In this document: piece by piece, positions 1 through 8,639 of the stretch
Position numbering within the stretch: the first letter of the stretch is position 1
Layout: every line of letters begins with the position of its first letter
Assembly (NCBI GenBank): GCA_031539345.1
Contig: JAVKMO010000023.1
Coordinates: 1 to 64,000 of the forward strand
DNA length: 64,000 nt
Direction: 5' to 3'
From: JAVKMO01 sp031539345
Lineage (GTDB): Bacteria; Bacteroidota; Bacteroidia; Chitinophagales; Chitinophagaceae
Position numbers and translations under genes: made by a program
The notes under the pieces: generated by a model
Database searches by the model: none
Told to the model about the DNA's origin: nothing
What the model saw: only the letters and a program-made list of their open reading frames with translations

Positions 1-310
1 AATGCAAGCGTGTTTTAATATACGCAAAACAATGTTCTACGCGAGACCTTACTTTACTCCATTGTTTGTTTGTTTCTATACTTTCTTGGCTTAGGGGTTG
101 ATTTTTATAGGCTTTGCGTAATACTTTATAGCCAACTTTAGACAACTTCGCTTTTCTTTCTAAGTCTTTTTTGCGATAGGCTTTGTCGGCATACACCTCT
201 TCTTCTTTACCTGTAAGCAAATTTTCAAATTGCTTAATGTCGTGTTGTTTGGCTGTTGTAAATTCAAACTTTTGAATCAATTTGCTTTCGCCATCCACGT
301 TTACATGACC
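1..310 (-). pseudogene. IS5-family transposase, 5'-truncated C-terminal part
   Basis: The minus strand reads openly from about 310 to the window edge and encodes the C-terminal part of a DDE transposase. Visible are a GHVNVDGESKLI strand, the second catalytic Asp in YADKAYR, and the helix RSRVEHCFAYIKTRL, whose Glu is the last residue of the DDE triad. Spacing and wording fit the IS5/IS1182-like DDE_Tnp_1 group. The upstream coding part, with the first catalytic Asp, is missing: a TAA stands just before the GHVNVD segment and the sequence switches to an unrelated adhesin fragment. The remaining 3' end lies outside the window. The copy is therefore a truncated, inactive remnant. Family placement at the IS5 level is fairly safe, the subgroup is not. 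Confidence 0.8.
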
Positions 311-624
311 TTAGCTTGGTTTACGGATGCAGTAGAACAGCACAAGTAACCTTTCCATTGACGCTAACTGCGAACACGACCTTATATCCGAAATTTACAG
401 TAAATACTTACACAGTAAGCTTTGATTTAAATTATGAAGGTTCGACAGGTACACCAGAAGAACAAACAATTACATCAGGTTCAAATGCAACAAAGCCAAC
501 ACCAACAAGAGTTGGATATATATTTAATGGATGGTTTGCTACAACAACAGGCGGAGAAGCGATTACAACATTAGGTCCAATAAGTGTAGCAACAACATAT
601 TATGCACAATGGACAGCAGATTAA
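311..624 (+). pseudogene. InlB B-repeat (Listeria-Bacteroides repeat) surface protein fragment
   Basis: This is the C-terminal scrap of a large secreted or surface protein built of InlB B-repeats (Flg_new). One full repeat runs from YTVSFDLNYEG through PTRVGYIFNGWF to TYYAQW, followed at once by the stop. The end of a previous repeat is also visible, but in two frames: AWFTDAVEQHK is read from about 314 to 346 and VTFPLTLTANTTLYPKF continues one frame over from 349. A single lost base near 344-349 therefore breaks it. An unbroken frame can be opened from a TTG at 316, but the protein clearly began far upstream and was cut by the transposase remnant. The original role was probably adhesion or surface display. 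The fragment is followed by a good terminator. Confidence 0.75.
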
Positions 625-643
625 CATTGATTTAAACATTTTT

Positions 644-675
644 AAGACGCTCTTTTTAGGGCGTCTTTTTTTTTG
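644..675 (+). terminator. Rho-independent terminator after the adhesin fragment
   Basis: AAGACGC (644-650) pairs with GCGTCTT (661-667) around a 10-base loop and runs straight into a tract of T. It lies 20 bases after the adhesin stop codon, so it probably terminated the original adhesin gene. Confidence 0.85.
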
Positions 676-857
676 CATTGTGTGGCATTGTGCCTTTTGA
701 ACCCAAGGCTAGTGAGTCTCTTCTTTGATTGTAAAAAAACCATATTTGTTTTTATCACCTTACACAATAAAAAATATTTGGGCTAACAATCAAAAAATAA
801 ATTATACATAGGTGTTGCAGGTAATTGAGTGGATTTTGCCTGCAAACTTTCTTTTGA

Positions 858-1019
858 AAAGGGTTATATGGGGTTGTTTCGTTTATTGCAAAAACCAATT
901 TAATAAAACATTACGAAGAAACTTTGGGAGCACAATGATTTGGAGCAAATCGAATGTTCATCGATACAACAGAAACATTATTCTTAACCAAACAATATTT
1001 TAAAGACTTTGAATTATGA
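858..1019 (+). pseudogene. Remnant of an unidentified gene with an in-frame TGA
   Basis: From 858 a frame reads KGLYGVVSFIAKTNLIKHYEETLGAQ, meets a TGA at 939-941, and continues in the same frame as FGANRMFIDTTETLFLTKQYF to a TGA at 1017-1019. Both halves look like ordinary globular protein, which suggests one gene interrupted by a nonsense mutation and cut at its 5' end. I do not recognise the family. The last codon overlaps the ATG of the next small frame (ATGA), an arrangement typical of translationally coupled genes. The stretch from 676 to 857 shows nothing I can interpret. Confidence 0.3.
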
Positions 1020-1180
1020 TCAATTTAAAAAAAATCGACGAAAAAGACATTGCATTTGTTAAAAAAATATTGACTAAAAAGGAAGATTTAGCATTTAGTC
1101 AATTTCTAAAAAACAGAAAAAAAACAACTAAAAGGGGAAAAAAAACGATAGCTAATAAGGGTTTTTCCAAAGTGGGGTAG
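1016..1180 (+). CDS. Small basic hypothetical protein (54 aa)
   Basis: An ATG at 1016 opens a 54-codon frame beginning MINLKKIDEKDIAFVKKIL and ending with a lysine-rich tail (NRKKTTKRGKKTIANKGFSKVG). The start overlaps the stop of the preceding remnant as ATGA. The composition, with about one third Lys or Arg, would suit a nucleic-acid-binding peptide or a decayed C-terminus. There is no family match that I can name, and it sits in a region full of broken genes, so it may not be functional. From 1181 to 1276 I see nothing. Confidence 0.25.
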   Translation: MINLKKIDEKDIAFVKKILTKKEDLAFSQFLKNRKKTTKRGKKTIANKGFSKVG

Positions 1181-1276
1181 CAGTGCTAAATTGAACAGTG
1201 GTCATTCTATTTTTAACGGCGTGGGCATCATAACCTTTTCCAAAAATTTCTACCAACTATTTTTTAATACATTGCC

Positions 1277-2507
1277 TTAATCAATTTTTAGTACAACAAT
1301 TCCATGCTTTGGTATTGTCAATGTTTTTCCACTACCTATTTTTCCCATCACTTGGTGTAACCATAAATCTGTTAATTGGCTTTTGGGATGGATACCCATT
1401 TTTTTAGAACTGATAAAAAAATCTTTTTTTCTTCTCCACGGTTCATAATGGCAATTGCTTTTTGTTTGCCCTTTGCACCCAATGGTTTGATCCAAATTTC
1501 TATGTCGCCTTCCTTAAGCATCCTTTTTGCTTGTACAAAACCTTCATCTTGGTTGATGGCGATGATTTCTTTGTTTGTCAATATGGCAACAGTTTGTGCA
1601 CTCATATTGCGTAAATCATTCCCTAACAAAAGCGGTGAATTAAGCATACACCACATCGAAAAATGTGTTTTATTTTCATCATACGACATGCCCCTTCCAA
1701 CTTGCAACATATCCATATCGTTGTAATGTCCTGCTGATGAATATGGATACAGGTCGGCATTCATGTCTATAATGTTAAGAATGGAGGAAAATTCTTCTTT
1801 GATGTCGCCAGATATGCGCCATGAATCAGCTTTTTTGATAACCCAAGTACCCGGAAACTTCCAACGGCAAACATTGAAAACAATATGGCGATTGATGGCT
1901 CTTATTTTGTCGATAATTTTCGTGTATTCAGTTTCTTCATCGAGCTGTTGTTTTTCTCCACCGCACCAATCTACTTTGATAAAATCATAACCCCAGTCAT
2001 TGAAAAAAGTATGACAATCCTGCTCGATATGTCCATACATTCCAACCCCAACACCTAACGAATCATTGTCCCAAATAGAAGCACACGTGTTTTGCCGACA
2101 TCGGTATAAATACCCGCTTTTAAACCTTTGCTGTGTATATAATTGGATAGATCCTTCATGCCATAAGGAAATTTAACGCTATTCGGAAATAACTTACCGT
2201 TCGTATCTCTGCCACCAAAGTAGCCGTTATCAATATTGATAAAGCGATAACCAGCCTCATACAAGCTAGAAGATTTCATACAATCTGCTTGTTCTCTGAG
2301 CATTTTCTCATCGATGCGAATATGAAAATGATTCCAACTACTCCAGCCCATAATCGGCTTCTTATTTTGTGTATAAGCTACATGAGAAAACAGTATCGTC
2401 GTACAGGTGAATAAGAAAAAAAAAATCATGGTAAAAGGAGATGGAATGAAAAATGTTTTGTGTGTCGGTAGGTTCAAACTTAGCGGTTTATTTTTTTTCT
2501 TCATCAC
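1277..2507 (-). pseudogene. GH27 alpha-galactosidase, broken by two frameshifts
   Basis: Three minus-strand frames together form a secreted GH27 alpha-galactosidase (melibiase). The first (2507-2055) has a signal-type N-terminus and the hallmark GWSSWNHFHIRIDE. After GIYTDVGK the frame slips by one base at an A run (about 2090-2093). The second frame continues as CASIWDNDSLGVGVGMYGHIEQD and contains the nucleophile Asp in YDFIKVDWCGG and the acid/base Asp in SWRISGDI. A second one-base slip at the A7 run near 1399-1405 leads into QLTDLWLHQVMGK and the closing strand PKHGIVVLKI. The intact enzyme would have removed terminal alpha-galactose from plant or glycan oligosaccharides. Catalytic residues survive, so the damage looks recent. 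As written it cannot give a full enzyme. Confidence 0.85.
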
Positions 2508-2592
2508 AATAAAAAAGTGAACACGCTATGCTGTTCAATTGATTTGTTTCAATATCATTGTGCGTATTATTTTTTATTTCTTTTTTCGTATT

Positions 2593-3633
2593 ATGAGTTC
2601 TTTGTACAAAGCAGCAGGCGTAGATTTACAAGCAGGATATGAATCTGTTGAGCGAATTAAAAAACACGTAGAACGTACAGCCATTAAGGGTGCAATTAAA
2701 AGTTTAGGTGCTTTTGGTGGCATGTTTGATTTGTCGGTATATGGGATTAAAGAACCCGTTTTAGTTTCTGGTACAGACGGCGTTGGCACAAAATTACTTG
2801 TTGCATTTATGGCAAATCAACACGATACAATAGGCATTGATGCGGTTGCCATGTGCGTCAATGATGTGCTTGTTCAAGGAGCAATGCCCATCTTTTTTTT
2901 AGATTATGTGGCAGTTGGAAAAAATGACCCTGCGGTTGTAGAAACAATTGTAAAAGGCGTTGCCGATGGTTGCGTACAAGCGACATGTGCATTGATAGGA
3001 GGGGAAACTGCAGAAATGCCAGACCTTTACGAAGCAAACCATTATGATATTGCAGGCTTTTGTGTTGGCGTTGTTGAAAAATCAAAATTGATTACTGGTG
3101 CAAACATTCAAGCAGGACAAGTGTTGATTGGCATTCCTTCGTCTGGATTACATTCTAATGGATTTTCTTTAGTGAGAAAAATTTTATTTAAAGACAACCA
3201 AATTCCTTTGCAACAATTTATTCCAGCATTGAACGATACGTTACAAAATGCCATTTTAACACCAACAAAAATTTACGTTTCCGCAATTAAAAAAGTGCTT
3301 GAAAATAATATTGTTGTGAATGGTATGTGCCATATTACTGGAGGAGGTTTTTACGAAAACTTGCCACGCATGTTAAAAGATAAGCAACTTCAAATTGCCA
3401 TTAAAAAAGATAGTTTTCCTATTCCGTCCATTTTTTCTTATCTACAAGAACTCGGAAAAATAAACGACCAAGAGATGTATAATATTTTCAATATGGGTAT
3501 TGGCTTTGCACTTGTCGTCGATCAAGCAGACGTTAACCAAACAATTGCGGCACTTGACAGTGTAGGTGAAAAAGGATATGTTATTGGTCATATTCAAACG
3601 ACTCATTCAAGCGAACAAGTATGCTTCGTATAG
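2593..3633 (+). CDS. purM: Phosphoribosylformylglycinamidine cyclo-ligase (AIR synthetase)
   Basis: PurM closes FGAM to aminoimidazole ribonucleotide with ATP, the fifth step of purine synthesis, in the cytosol. The protein of 346 residues is full length. It starts MSSLYKAAGVDLQAGYE, carries the ATP/metal loop VSGTDGVGTKL, the segment IGIDAVAMCVNDVL, the signature LIGGETAEMPDLY and the C-terminal MCHITGGGFYENLPRML. The frame is open upstream to 2539, but only the ATG at 2593 gives the family's usual N-terminus. It is the first gene of purM-purN-purD and overlaps purN by 13 bases, so the three are almost surely co-transcribed. Confidence 0.95.
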   Translation: MSSLYKAAGVDLQAGYESVERIKKHVERTAIKGAIKSLGAFGGMFDLSVYGIKEPVLVSGTDGVGTKLLVAFMANQHDTIGIDAVAMCVNDVLVQGAMPIFFLDYVAVGKNDPAVVETIVKGVADGCVQATCALIGGETAEMPDLYEANHYDIAGFCVGVVEKSKLITGANIQAGQVLIGIPSSGLHSNGFSLVRKILFKDNQIPLQQFIPALNDTLQNAILTPTKIYVSAIKKVLENNIVVNGMCHITGGGFYENLPRMLKDKQLQIAIKKDSFPIPSIFSYLQELGKINDQEMYNIFNMGIGFALVVDQADVNQTIAALDSVGEKGYVIGHIQTTHSSEQVCFV

Positions 3634-4193
3634 CTGTTGCAGCTTCAGGGAATGGCTCTAATTTTGAAAATTTAGTGCATCAGAGTAGGCAAAAAAAAAT
3701 ACCGTCTACAAATATCATTTGCCTTATTACGGACAAACAAAATGCTTACGCACTTGACCGTGCAAAGCAATTAGACATTCCCCATTTTATCTTTATCCCC
3801 AATCATTTTTCTAACAAACAACAGTATGAACAAGCGGTTGTGCAAACACTTCAAGAACAACGTATTGACCTATTGGTGCTTGCAGGATATATGCGTATTA
3901 TAGGCGACACACTCTTAAATGCTTACCCTCACAACATCATTAATATTCATCCATCTTATTTGCCTGCACATCCCGGCAAGCAAGGCATTTTAGACGCTTT
4001 TCATGCTGGTCAATTATCGTCTGGTGTTACGGTGCATTATGTCAATGAAAAAATTGATGGCGGTGAAATTATCTTACAAGAAAAAATCTCTTTTCAACCA
4101 CAAGAAACAATTGCTGATTGGGAGAACAAAATTCATGCTTTAGAATATCAATTATATCCTCAAGCAATTAATGCTATCAATCCTTTTTTATGA
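3621..4193 (+). CDS. purN: Phosphoribosylglycinamide formyltransferase
   Basis: PurN transfers the formyl group of 10-formyl-tetrahydrofolate to glycinamide ribonucleotide, step three of purine synthesis. The 190-residue protein has the P-loop-like ASGNGSNFENL near residues 8-18 and the catalytic triad of the family: Asn108 and His110 in NIHPSYLP and Asp146 in EKIDGGEI. It overlaps purM by 13 bases and purD by four (ATGA), which points to translational coupling. Length and motifs fit the folate-dependent PurN rather than the ATP-grasp PurT. Confidence 0.95.
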   Translation: MLRIAVAASGNGSNFENLVHQSRQKKIPSTNIICLITDKQNAYALDRAKQLDIPHFIFIPNHFSNKQQYEQAVVQTLQEQRIDLLVLAGYMRIIGDTLLNAYPHNIINIHPSYLPAHPGKQGILDAFHAGQLSSGVTVHYVNEKIDGGEIILQEKISFQPQETIADWENKIHALEYQLYPQAINAINPFL

Positions 4194-5422
4194 ATATTTT
4201 AATTATTGGCAAAGGTGGGCGAGAACACGCTATGGCATGGAAATGCAAACAAAACAAAAGCGTCAATACTATTTTTGTTGCCCCTGGAAATAAAGGTATG
4301 AAAGACGTAGCTACACTTGTTCCTATTATAGAAACAGATGTTGAGGCATTGCTTGCATTTGCAAAAGAAAAAAAAATAGACCTCACCATTGTTGGACCAG
4401 AAACAAGTTTAGAAAAAGGTATTGCTGATGTTTTTTTACACGCAGGGCTGCCTATTTTTGCCCCAACCAAAGCGGCATCAAAGATTGAATGGAGTAAAGA
4501 TTATTGCAAAAGCATCATGAAAAAATATGCCATTCCAACGGCAGATTATGAAACATTTTTAGATGCCACAAATGCAATCGCATACATCAAAAATCAACAA
4601 GCACCCTTTGTAATTAAAGAAGATGGACTCAAAGCCGGAAAAGGTGTAACCATTGCTTATACATTAGACGAAGCTGAAAGTACCATTCATGCAGCCTTTG
4701 AACAAGAAGGTAATAAAATTGTTATTGAAGAATTTTTAGACGGGTTTGAATATTCACTCATTGCTTTTGTTCATGAAAATAGGGTTATTCCTTTTGAAGT
4801 TGCTCAAGACCATAAGCGCGCACATGATGGCGACAGGGGTTTAAATACAGGTGGAATGGGAGTATATAGCCCAGTAAAAAAAATTACGCCAACGATAATA
4901 GAACAAACCATGCAACAAGTGATGCAACCAATGGCAGATGCAATGTGTAAAGAAGGCATTCCTTTTACAGGTTTTTTATACGGCGGTTTGATGCTAACAC
5001 AAAAGGGCATTAAAACAATAGAATTTAACGCCCGCTTTGGCGACCCTGAAGCTGAAATATTATTACCTCGTTTACAAACAGATTTCATTGAAGTGATACA
5101 ACACGTGATGAATAAAAAAAATATTGCCTTAGAATTTGACCATAACGCCTACGTTGGCGTAGTAATGGCATCAGAAAATTATCCAGAAGGAGATACAAAA
5201 GGTGCCGTCATCAAAGGCTTAGAACAAACTACAGAACTTGTTTTTCACATGGGAACAGATGAAAAAAATAATCAGTGGATAACCAATGGAGGACGTGTAT
5301 TATGTGTTGTAGCAAAAGGACAAACATTACAAGACGCAAAAGAAAAAGCCTATCAACAAGTTAATAATATACACTGCGATAAATTATTTTATAGAACAGA
5401 TATTGGTGCAAAAGATGAATAA
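4190..5422 (+). CDS. purD: Phosphoribosylamine-glycine ligase (GAR synthetase)
   Basis: PurD joins phosphoribosylamine and glycine with ATP, step two of purine synthesis. The 410-residue protein begins MNILIIGKGGREHAMAW, the N-terminal GAR-synthetase motif. It then shows the ATP-grasp fold with PFVIKEDGLKAGKGV, EEFLDGFEYSL and RFGDPEAEILLPRL, which holds the metal-binding Asp and Glu. Its start overlaps the purN stop, and its last codons overlap the start of the downstream transporter by 8 bases. The order purM-purN-purD without purH or purL indicates that the pathway is dispersed in this genome. Confidence 0.95.
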   Translation: MNILIIGKGGREHAMAWKCKQNKSVNTIFVAPGNKGMKDVATLVPIIETDVEALLAFAKEKKIDLTIVGPETSLEKGIADVFLHAGLPIFAPTKAASKIEWSKDYCKSIMKKYAIPTADYETFLDATNAIAYIKNQQAPFVIKEDGLKAGKGVTIAYTLDEAESTIHAAFEQEGNKIVIEEFLDGFEYSLIAFVHENRVIPFEVAQDHKRAHDGDRGLNTGGMGVYSPVKKITPTIIEQTMQQVMQPMADAMCKEGIPFTGFLYGGLMLTQKGIKTIEFNARFGDPEAEILLPRLQTDFIEVIQHVMNKKNIALEFDHNAYVGVVMASENYPEGDTKGAVIKGLEQTTELVFHMGTDEKNNQWITNGGRVLCVVAKGQTLQDAKEKAYQQVNNIHCDKLFYRTDIGAKDE

Positions 5423-6350
5423 AAATCAACAAAAAAACATTTGGCTCGGCATCATTGCAAGTTTTATTTCTGCGATTTTATTTGCGTCAAAAGTGATTTT
5501 TGTTAAATTAATTTATCTACTGAATGAGCCAGAAATTACGCCAACAAAAATGTTAACATGGCGATATCTTTTAGCCATGCCCATTTGTATTTTTGTCCAA
5601 ATCATTTTTATTCAACAGAAAAAAAATGTACCCTTAACAAAACGAAACGCGCTTCCTTTTATAGGCATTGCAGTGCTTGGTTATATCGTTTCGAGTTGGT
5701 TAGATTTTAAAGGATTGGTATATGTGAGTGCAAGTATAGAGCGTATTATTTTGTTTTCGTACCCTGCTCTTGTTGTGCTGCTTTCGGTTTGGTTATTTAA
5801 ACAACCACTACGTCGCTTCCACATTTTTTCTATTCTACTTACGTTTATCGGTATAGGCATTGCCTTTTATCAAGAAATGAATTTGTCTTTAGTGAACAAA
5901 ACTTCATTAACATTTGGCACATTCCTCATTTTTTTCTCAGGTCTTGCTTATGCGTTTTATTTGCTTTATGCTCAAAAATATATTCAACGCTTAGGTGCTA
6001 TACAACATAGTAACTACACTATTTTATTTGCTGGTGGCATCTTGTCATTTCTCTATTGTATAACAGACGGCTTTGAATTATTGCACGTGCCAAAATCTGT
6101 ATGGATATATTTCATTCTCTTAAGCGTATTTGCTTCTGTTTTGCCGCTGTATCTCGTTAGTTATGGAATGAAAAAAATAGGTGCTAACAACGTCGCTATT
6201 ATTTCAACGATAGGGCCTGTAGCTACAATTTTCTTATCTTATTTTTTCTTACACGAACCGATTAGCATATTGCAACTATTCGGCACACTTATTGTTATTA
6301 TAGGTATTTTGCTGACAACAAATTCTATTACAAAAAAACAAATTGCATGA
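5415..6350 (+). CDS. EamA/DMT-family transporter
   Basis: A 311-residue inner-membrane protein with about ten hydrophobic segments and two EamA repeats (roughly residues 10-145 and 160-305). The second repeat ends in the typical GPVATIFLSYFFLHEP / IIGILLT pattern of drug/metabolite exporters. I took the ATG at 5415, which overlaps the purD stop by 8 bases; a TTG 12 bases upstream is also possible. Being the fourth gene of the pur run, it may export a nucleobase or amino acid, but that is only inferred from position. A second EamA gene lies at 44028. Confidence 0.85.
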   Translation: MNKNQQKNIWLGIIASFISAILFASKVIFVKLIYLLNEPEITPTKMLTWRYLLAMPICIFVQIIFIQQKKNVPLTKRNALPFIGIAVLGYIVSSWLDFKGLVYVSASIERIILFSYPALVVLLSVWLFKQPLRRFHIFSILLTFIGIGIAFYQEMNLSLVNKTSLTFGTFLIFFSGLAYAFYLLYAQKYIQRLGAIQHSNYTILFAGGILSFLYCITDGFELLHVPKSVWIYFILLSVFASVLPLYLVSYGMKKIGANNVAIISTIGPVATIFLSYFFLHEPISILQLFGTLIVIIGILLTTNSITKKQIA

Positions 6351-6433
6351 TTACTTTTACTAGATTAAAAAAATGGCAACAAGCAATTTATGTATGTCAT
6401 TCGTCTTTGGCTTTTTTACGCATTGTTGTTTAA
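6347..6433 (+). CDS. Possible 28-residue peptide coupled to the EamA gene
   Basis: An ATG at 6347 overlaps the transporter stop (ATGA) and opens a 28-codon frame, MITFTRLKKWQQAIYVCHSS followed by LAFLRIVV. It ends 12 bases before cdsA. It could be a genuine small protein, a decayed gene end, or a coincidence. There is no family evidence. Confidence 0.15.
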   Translation: MITFTRLKKWQQAIYVCHSSLAFLRIVV

Positions 6434-6445
6434 CATATTTTTTTT

Positions 6446-7321
6446 ATGGCATCACTTCAATTATCAACGTTAAAAATTCGCACCCTTAGTGCAATTGTCT
6501 ATGTTATTGTATTTCTCGGGTCATTACTATTTCATCCCTTATTGTTTTTACTGTTTTGTCTTATTGTGCATGCGGGTTGTTGGAAAGAATATTTACATAT
6601 TTGCCTCAAAGTCAATCAACTTCTAAAACGCAATTCTCAATTTCACAATTACGGCGTTGTCTTTGCAGGCACTTCACTCATTTTACTATTGACACAAAAC
6701 AGCTTTGCAGTCTTTTCGATAACGTTTGGCGAAATTGGTTGGTGGTTACTTTTAATTTCTGTTTTTATACTGCCAATTATAGATGTTCTCTTTTCTAATG
6801 ATTTTTTTACAGCTAAAATTTACGCCGACTTATTCGGTTTTTTTTATTTGTCATTAAGCCTTGCCCTACTTGTACAAATGCGCATTGACCCTTTTTCTCA
6901 ATTTGCAAACCATGGACTTGATTTTGTTGTAGTAATGATTATTACAATATGGCTCAATGATAGCCTTGCATATCTCGGCGGTTCTTTATTTGGCAAAACG
7001 CCTTTTTTTTCAAAAATATCACCAAAAAAAACTTGGGAGGGTACTATCATCGGAATTGTATTTAGTATTTCAAGCGTTACTTTGATTGCCTATTATTTTT
7101 TCTTTCCATTACTCATTCCATTTATCCTTATTGCTTGGATTTCTGCAATTATCGGAACGATTGGAGACTTAGTAGAATCGAAATTAAAACGCATGGCAGG
7201 TATAAAAGACAGTGGAAAAATGATGCCTGGACACGGTGGTTTCTTAGACCGCTTCGACTCAATTTTATTGGCAACGCCTTTTGTATGGCTTGGATTATTG
7301 ATTTATTTTTTAGTACAATAA
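6446..7321 (+). CDS. cdsA: Phosphatidate cytidylyltransferase (CDP-diglyceride synthase)
   Basis: CdsA activates phosphatidic acid with CTP to CDP-diacylglycerol, the precursor of all membrane phospholipids. The 291-residue protein has about seven hydrophobic helices and ends with the family signature SKLKRMAGIKDSGKMMPGHG followed by GFLDRFDS (about residues 245-275), which holds the metal-binding acidic residues. The segment SPKKTWEG (about 190-197) is also diagnostic. Start at the ATG 95 bases after the EamA gene. era follows after 6 bases, so the two are probably co-transcribed. Confidence 0.93.
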   Translation: MASLQLSTLKIRTLSAIVYVIVFLGSLLFHPLLFLLFCLIVHAGCWKEYLHICLKVNQLLKRNSQFHNYGVVFAGTSLILLLTQNSFAVFSITFGEIGWWLLLISVFILPIIDVLFSNDFFTAKIYADLFGFFYLSLSLALLVQMRIDPFSQFANHGLDFVVVMIITIWLNDSLAYLGGSLFGKTPFFSKISPKKTWEGTIIGIVFSISSVTLIAYYFFFPLLIPFILIAWISAIIGTIGDLVESKLKRMAGIKDSGKMMPGHGGFLDRFDSILLATPFVWLGLLIYFLVQ

Positions 7322-7327
7322 AAACAT

Positions 7328-8206
7328 ATGGAACAATTTAAAGCTGGCTTTGTTAATATTTACGGCAATCCGAATGCAGGAAAAAGCACGCTATTCAATA
7401 AGCTATTAAAAGAAAAATTATCTATTGTCTCGCCCAAGGCACAAACAACGAGAAAGAGTTTTAAAGGCATTGTTACAACCCCAACATATCAAATTGTGTT
7501 TGTTGATACGCCGGGGTTTATCACCAACCCTTTTTATGAATTGCACCGCCGCATGATCAAAGAAATAGAAGACACAAAAAAAGGAACGGATGCAGCAATT
7601 TTATTATTAGATATAAAAGAACCTATACCTAACGTTGAAAAAATAATGAAGCAATTTGCTTTCCCTCAGCCTCTTTTTATTGTATTGAATAAAATAGATA
7701 CGATGATGAAAGCAGATTGTGAAGAAAAAATAAAGGCTTTGCAACAAACGCTTCAAACAGAAAAAATATTTTCGATTAGTGCAACAGAAGGAAAAAATAT
7801 TCCTCAACTTTTAGAAGCAATTGTGGCTGTACTGCCAGCACATGAACCCTATTTTGATGGAGATGAATTGACGGATAAAAGTATGCGATTTATTGTTGCC
7901 GAAATGATTAGAGAAGGCATTTTTTATTTATATGAAAATGAAGTCCCTTATGAAACTTCCATCTTGATTCAGCAGTATGAACAAAAATCTTCATTGCTTA
8001 AAATTAGAGCAGATGTTATTGTTCAACGCGAGCAACAGAAAAAAATTTTGATAGGAACAAATGGTGCAAAGGTGAAAGAACTTGGCACGATAGCACGCAA
8101 ACAAATCGAACAACTTGTAGAACAAAAAGTTTTTTTAGAACTTTATGTAAAAGTCAGAGAACATTGGCGAGACAATCCTATCTTTTTAAAAGAATATGGA
8201 TATTGA
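7328..8206 (+). CDS. era: GTPase Era
   Basis: Era binds 16S rRNA and helps mature the 30S subunit. The 292 residues match family length. The G domain has G1 GNPNAGKS (13-20), G3 DTPG (60-63), G4 NKID (121-124) and a G5-like SATEG near 157. The C-terminal KH domain carries LIGTNGAKVKELGTIAR and ends FLKEYGY. The switch I region reads QTTRKSFKGI, close to the consensus QTTR..I.GI. It follows cdsA by 6 bases and is convergent with hypC. Confidence 0.95.
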   Translation: MEQFKAGFVNIYGNPNAGKSTLFNKLLKEKLSIVSPKAQTTRKSFKGIVTTPTYQIVFVDTPGFITNPFYELHRRMIKEIEDTKKGTDAAILLLDIKEPIPNVEKIMKQFAFPQPLFIVLNKIDTMMKADCEEKIKALQQTLQTEKIFSISATEGKNIPQLLEAIVAVLPAHEPYFDGDELTDKSMRFIVAEMIREGIFYLYENEVPYETSILIQQYEQKSSLLKIRADVIVQREQQKKILIGTNGAKVKELGTIARKQIEQLVEQKVFLELYVKVREHWRDNPIFLKEYGY

Positions 8207-8249
8207 CCCATTTGCTACCATCATTTGTTCACGTTCCACACTCATTCGT

Positions 8250-8510
8250 TTAATGTGTCGTGTTGTCATGAAGCTCTTCTAATTCGCCAGATTCTTTTAA
8301 ATATTCAAAAACTTTATGTGCCTCTTCTTCGTTAATTTTGCTAATGGCAACGCCAACATGCACTAAAATATAATCTCCAACAACGGCATGAGGAAGCATT
8401 TCTAAACTTGCTTCTTTTATAATTCCGCCAAAAGAAACTTTTGCCATTTTTACAGTTCCGTTGTAAAGACTTTCAATACTTTGGATTTTACCAGGAATAG
8501 ATAAACACAT
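8250..8510 (-). CDS. hypC: HypC/HupF-type hydrogenase maturation chaperone
   Basis: An 86-residue HypC. The start MCLSIPGKI provides the essential Cys2, which in the family holds the Fe(CN)2CO precursor and the hydrogenase large subunit with HypD. The core GDYILVHVGVAISKINEEEA is typical. The frame is open further upstream, but only the ATG at 8510 exposes the conserved N-terminus. No other hyp gene and no NiFe-hydrogenase gene is seen in the window, so it is an orphan here. It is divergent from the sugar hydrolase and convergent with era. Confidence 0.88.
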   Translation of the reverse strand: MCLSIPGKIQSIESLYNGTVKMAKVSFGGIIKEASLEMLPHAVVGDYILVHVGVAISKINEEEAHKVFEYLKESGELEELHDNTTH

Positions 8511-8639
8511 GATTTTTGATTTTAAATTTGAATACAAGGATAAAATAAAATTGAAGATAATGTATTTATTTGAAACGCTTATTGTCAATTATGCAGAAAG
8601 CATTAATACGTTTTTACATCAATGCTCTAAAACAATACT

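Noticed and set aside
812..1003. A 63-codon frame on the + strand.
   Set aside because: No protein-like pattern; the neighbouring frame with a TGA reads more like a real protein.
1376..1990. Two + strand frames of 116 and 75 codons opposite the alpha-galactosidase.
   Set aside because: Antisense shadows of the GH27 pseudogene.
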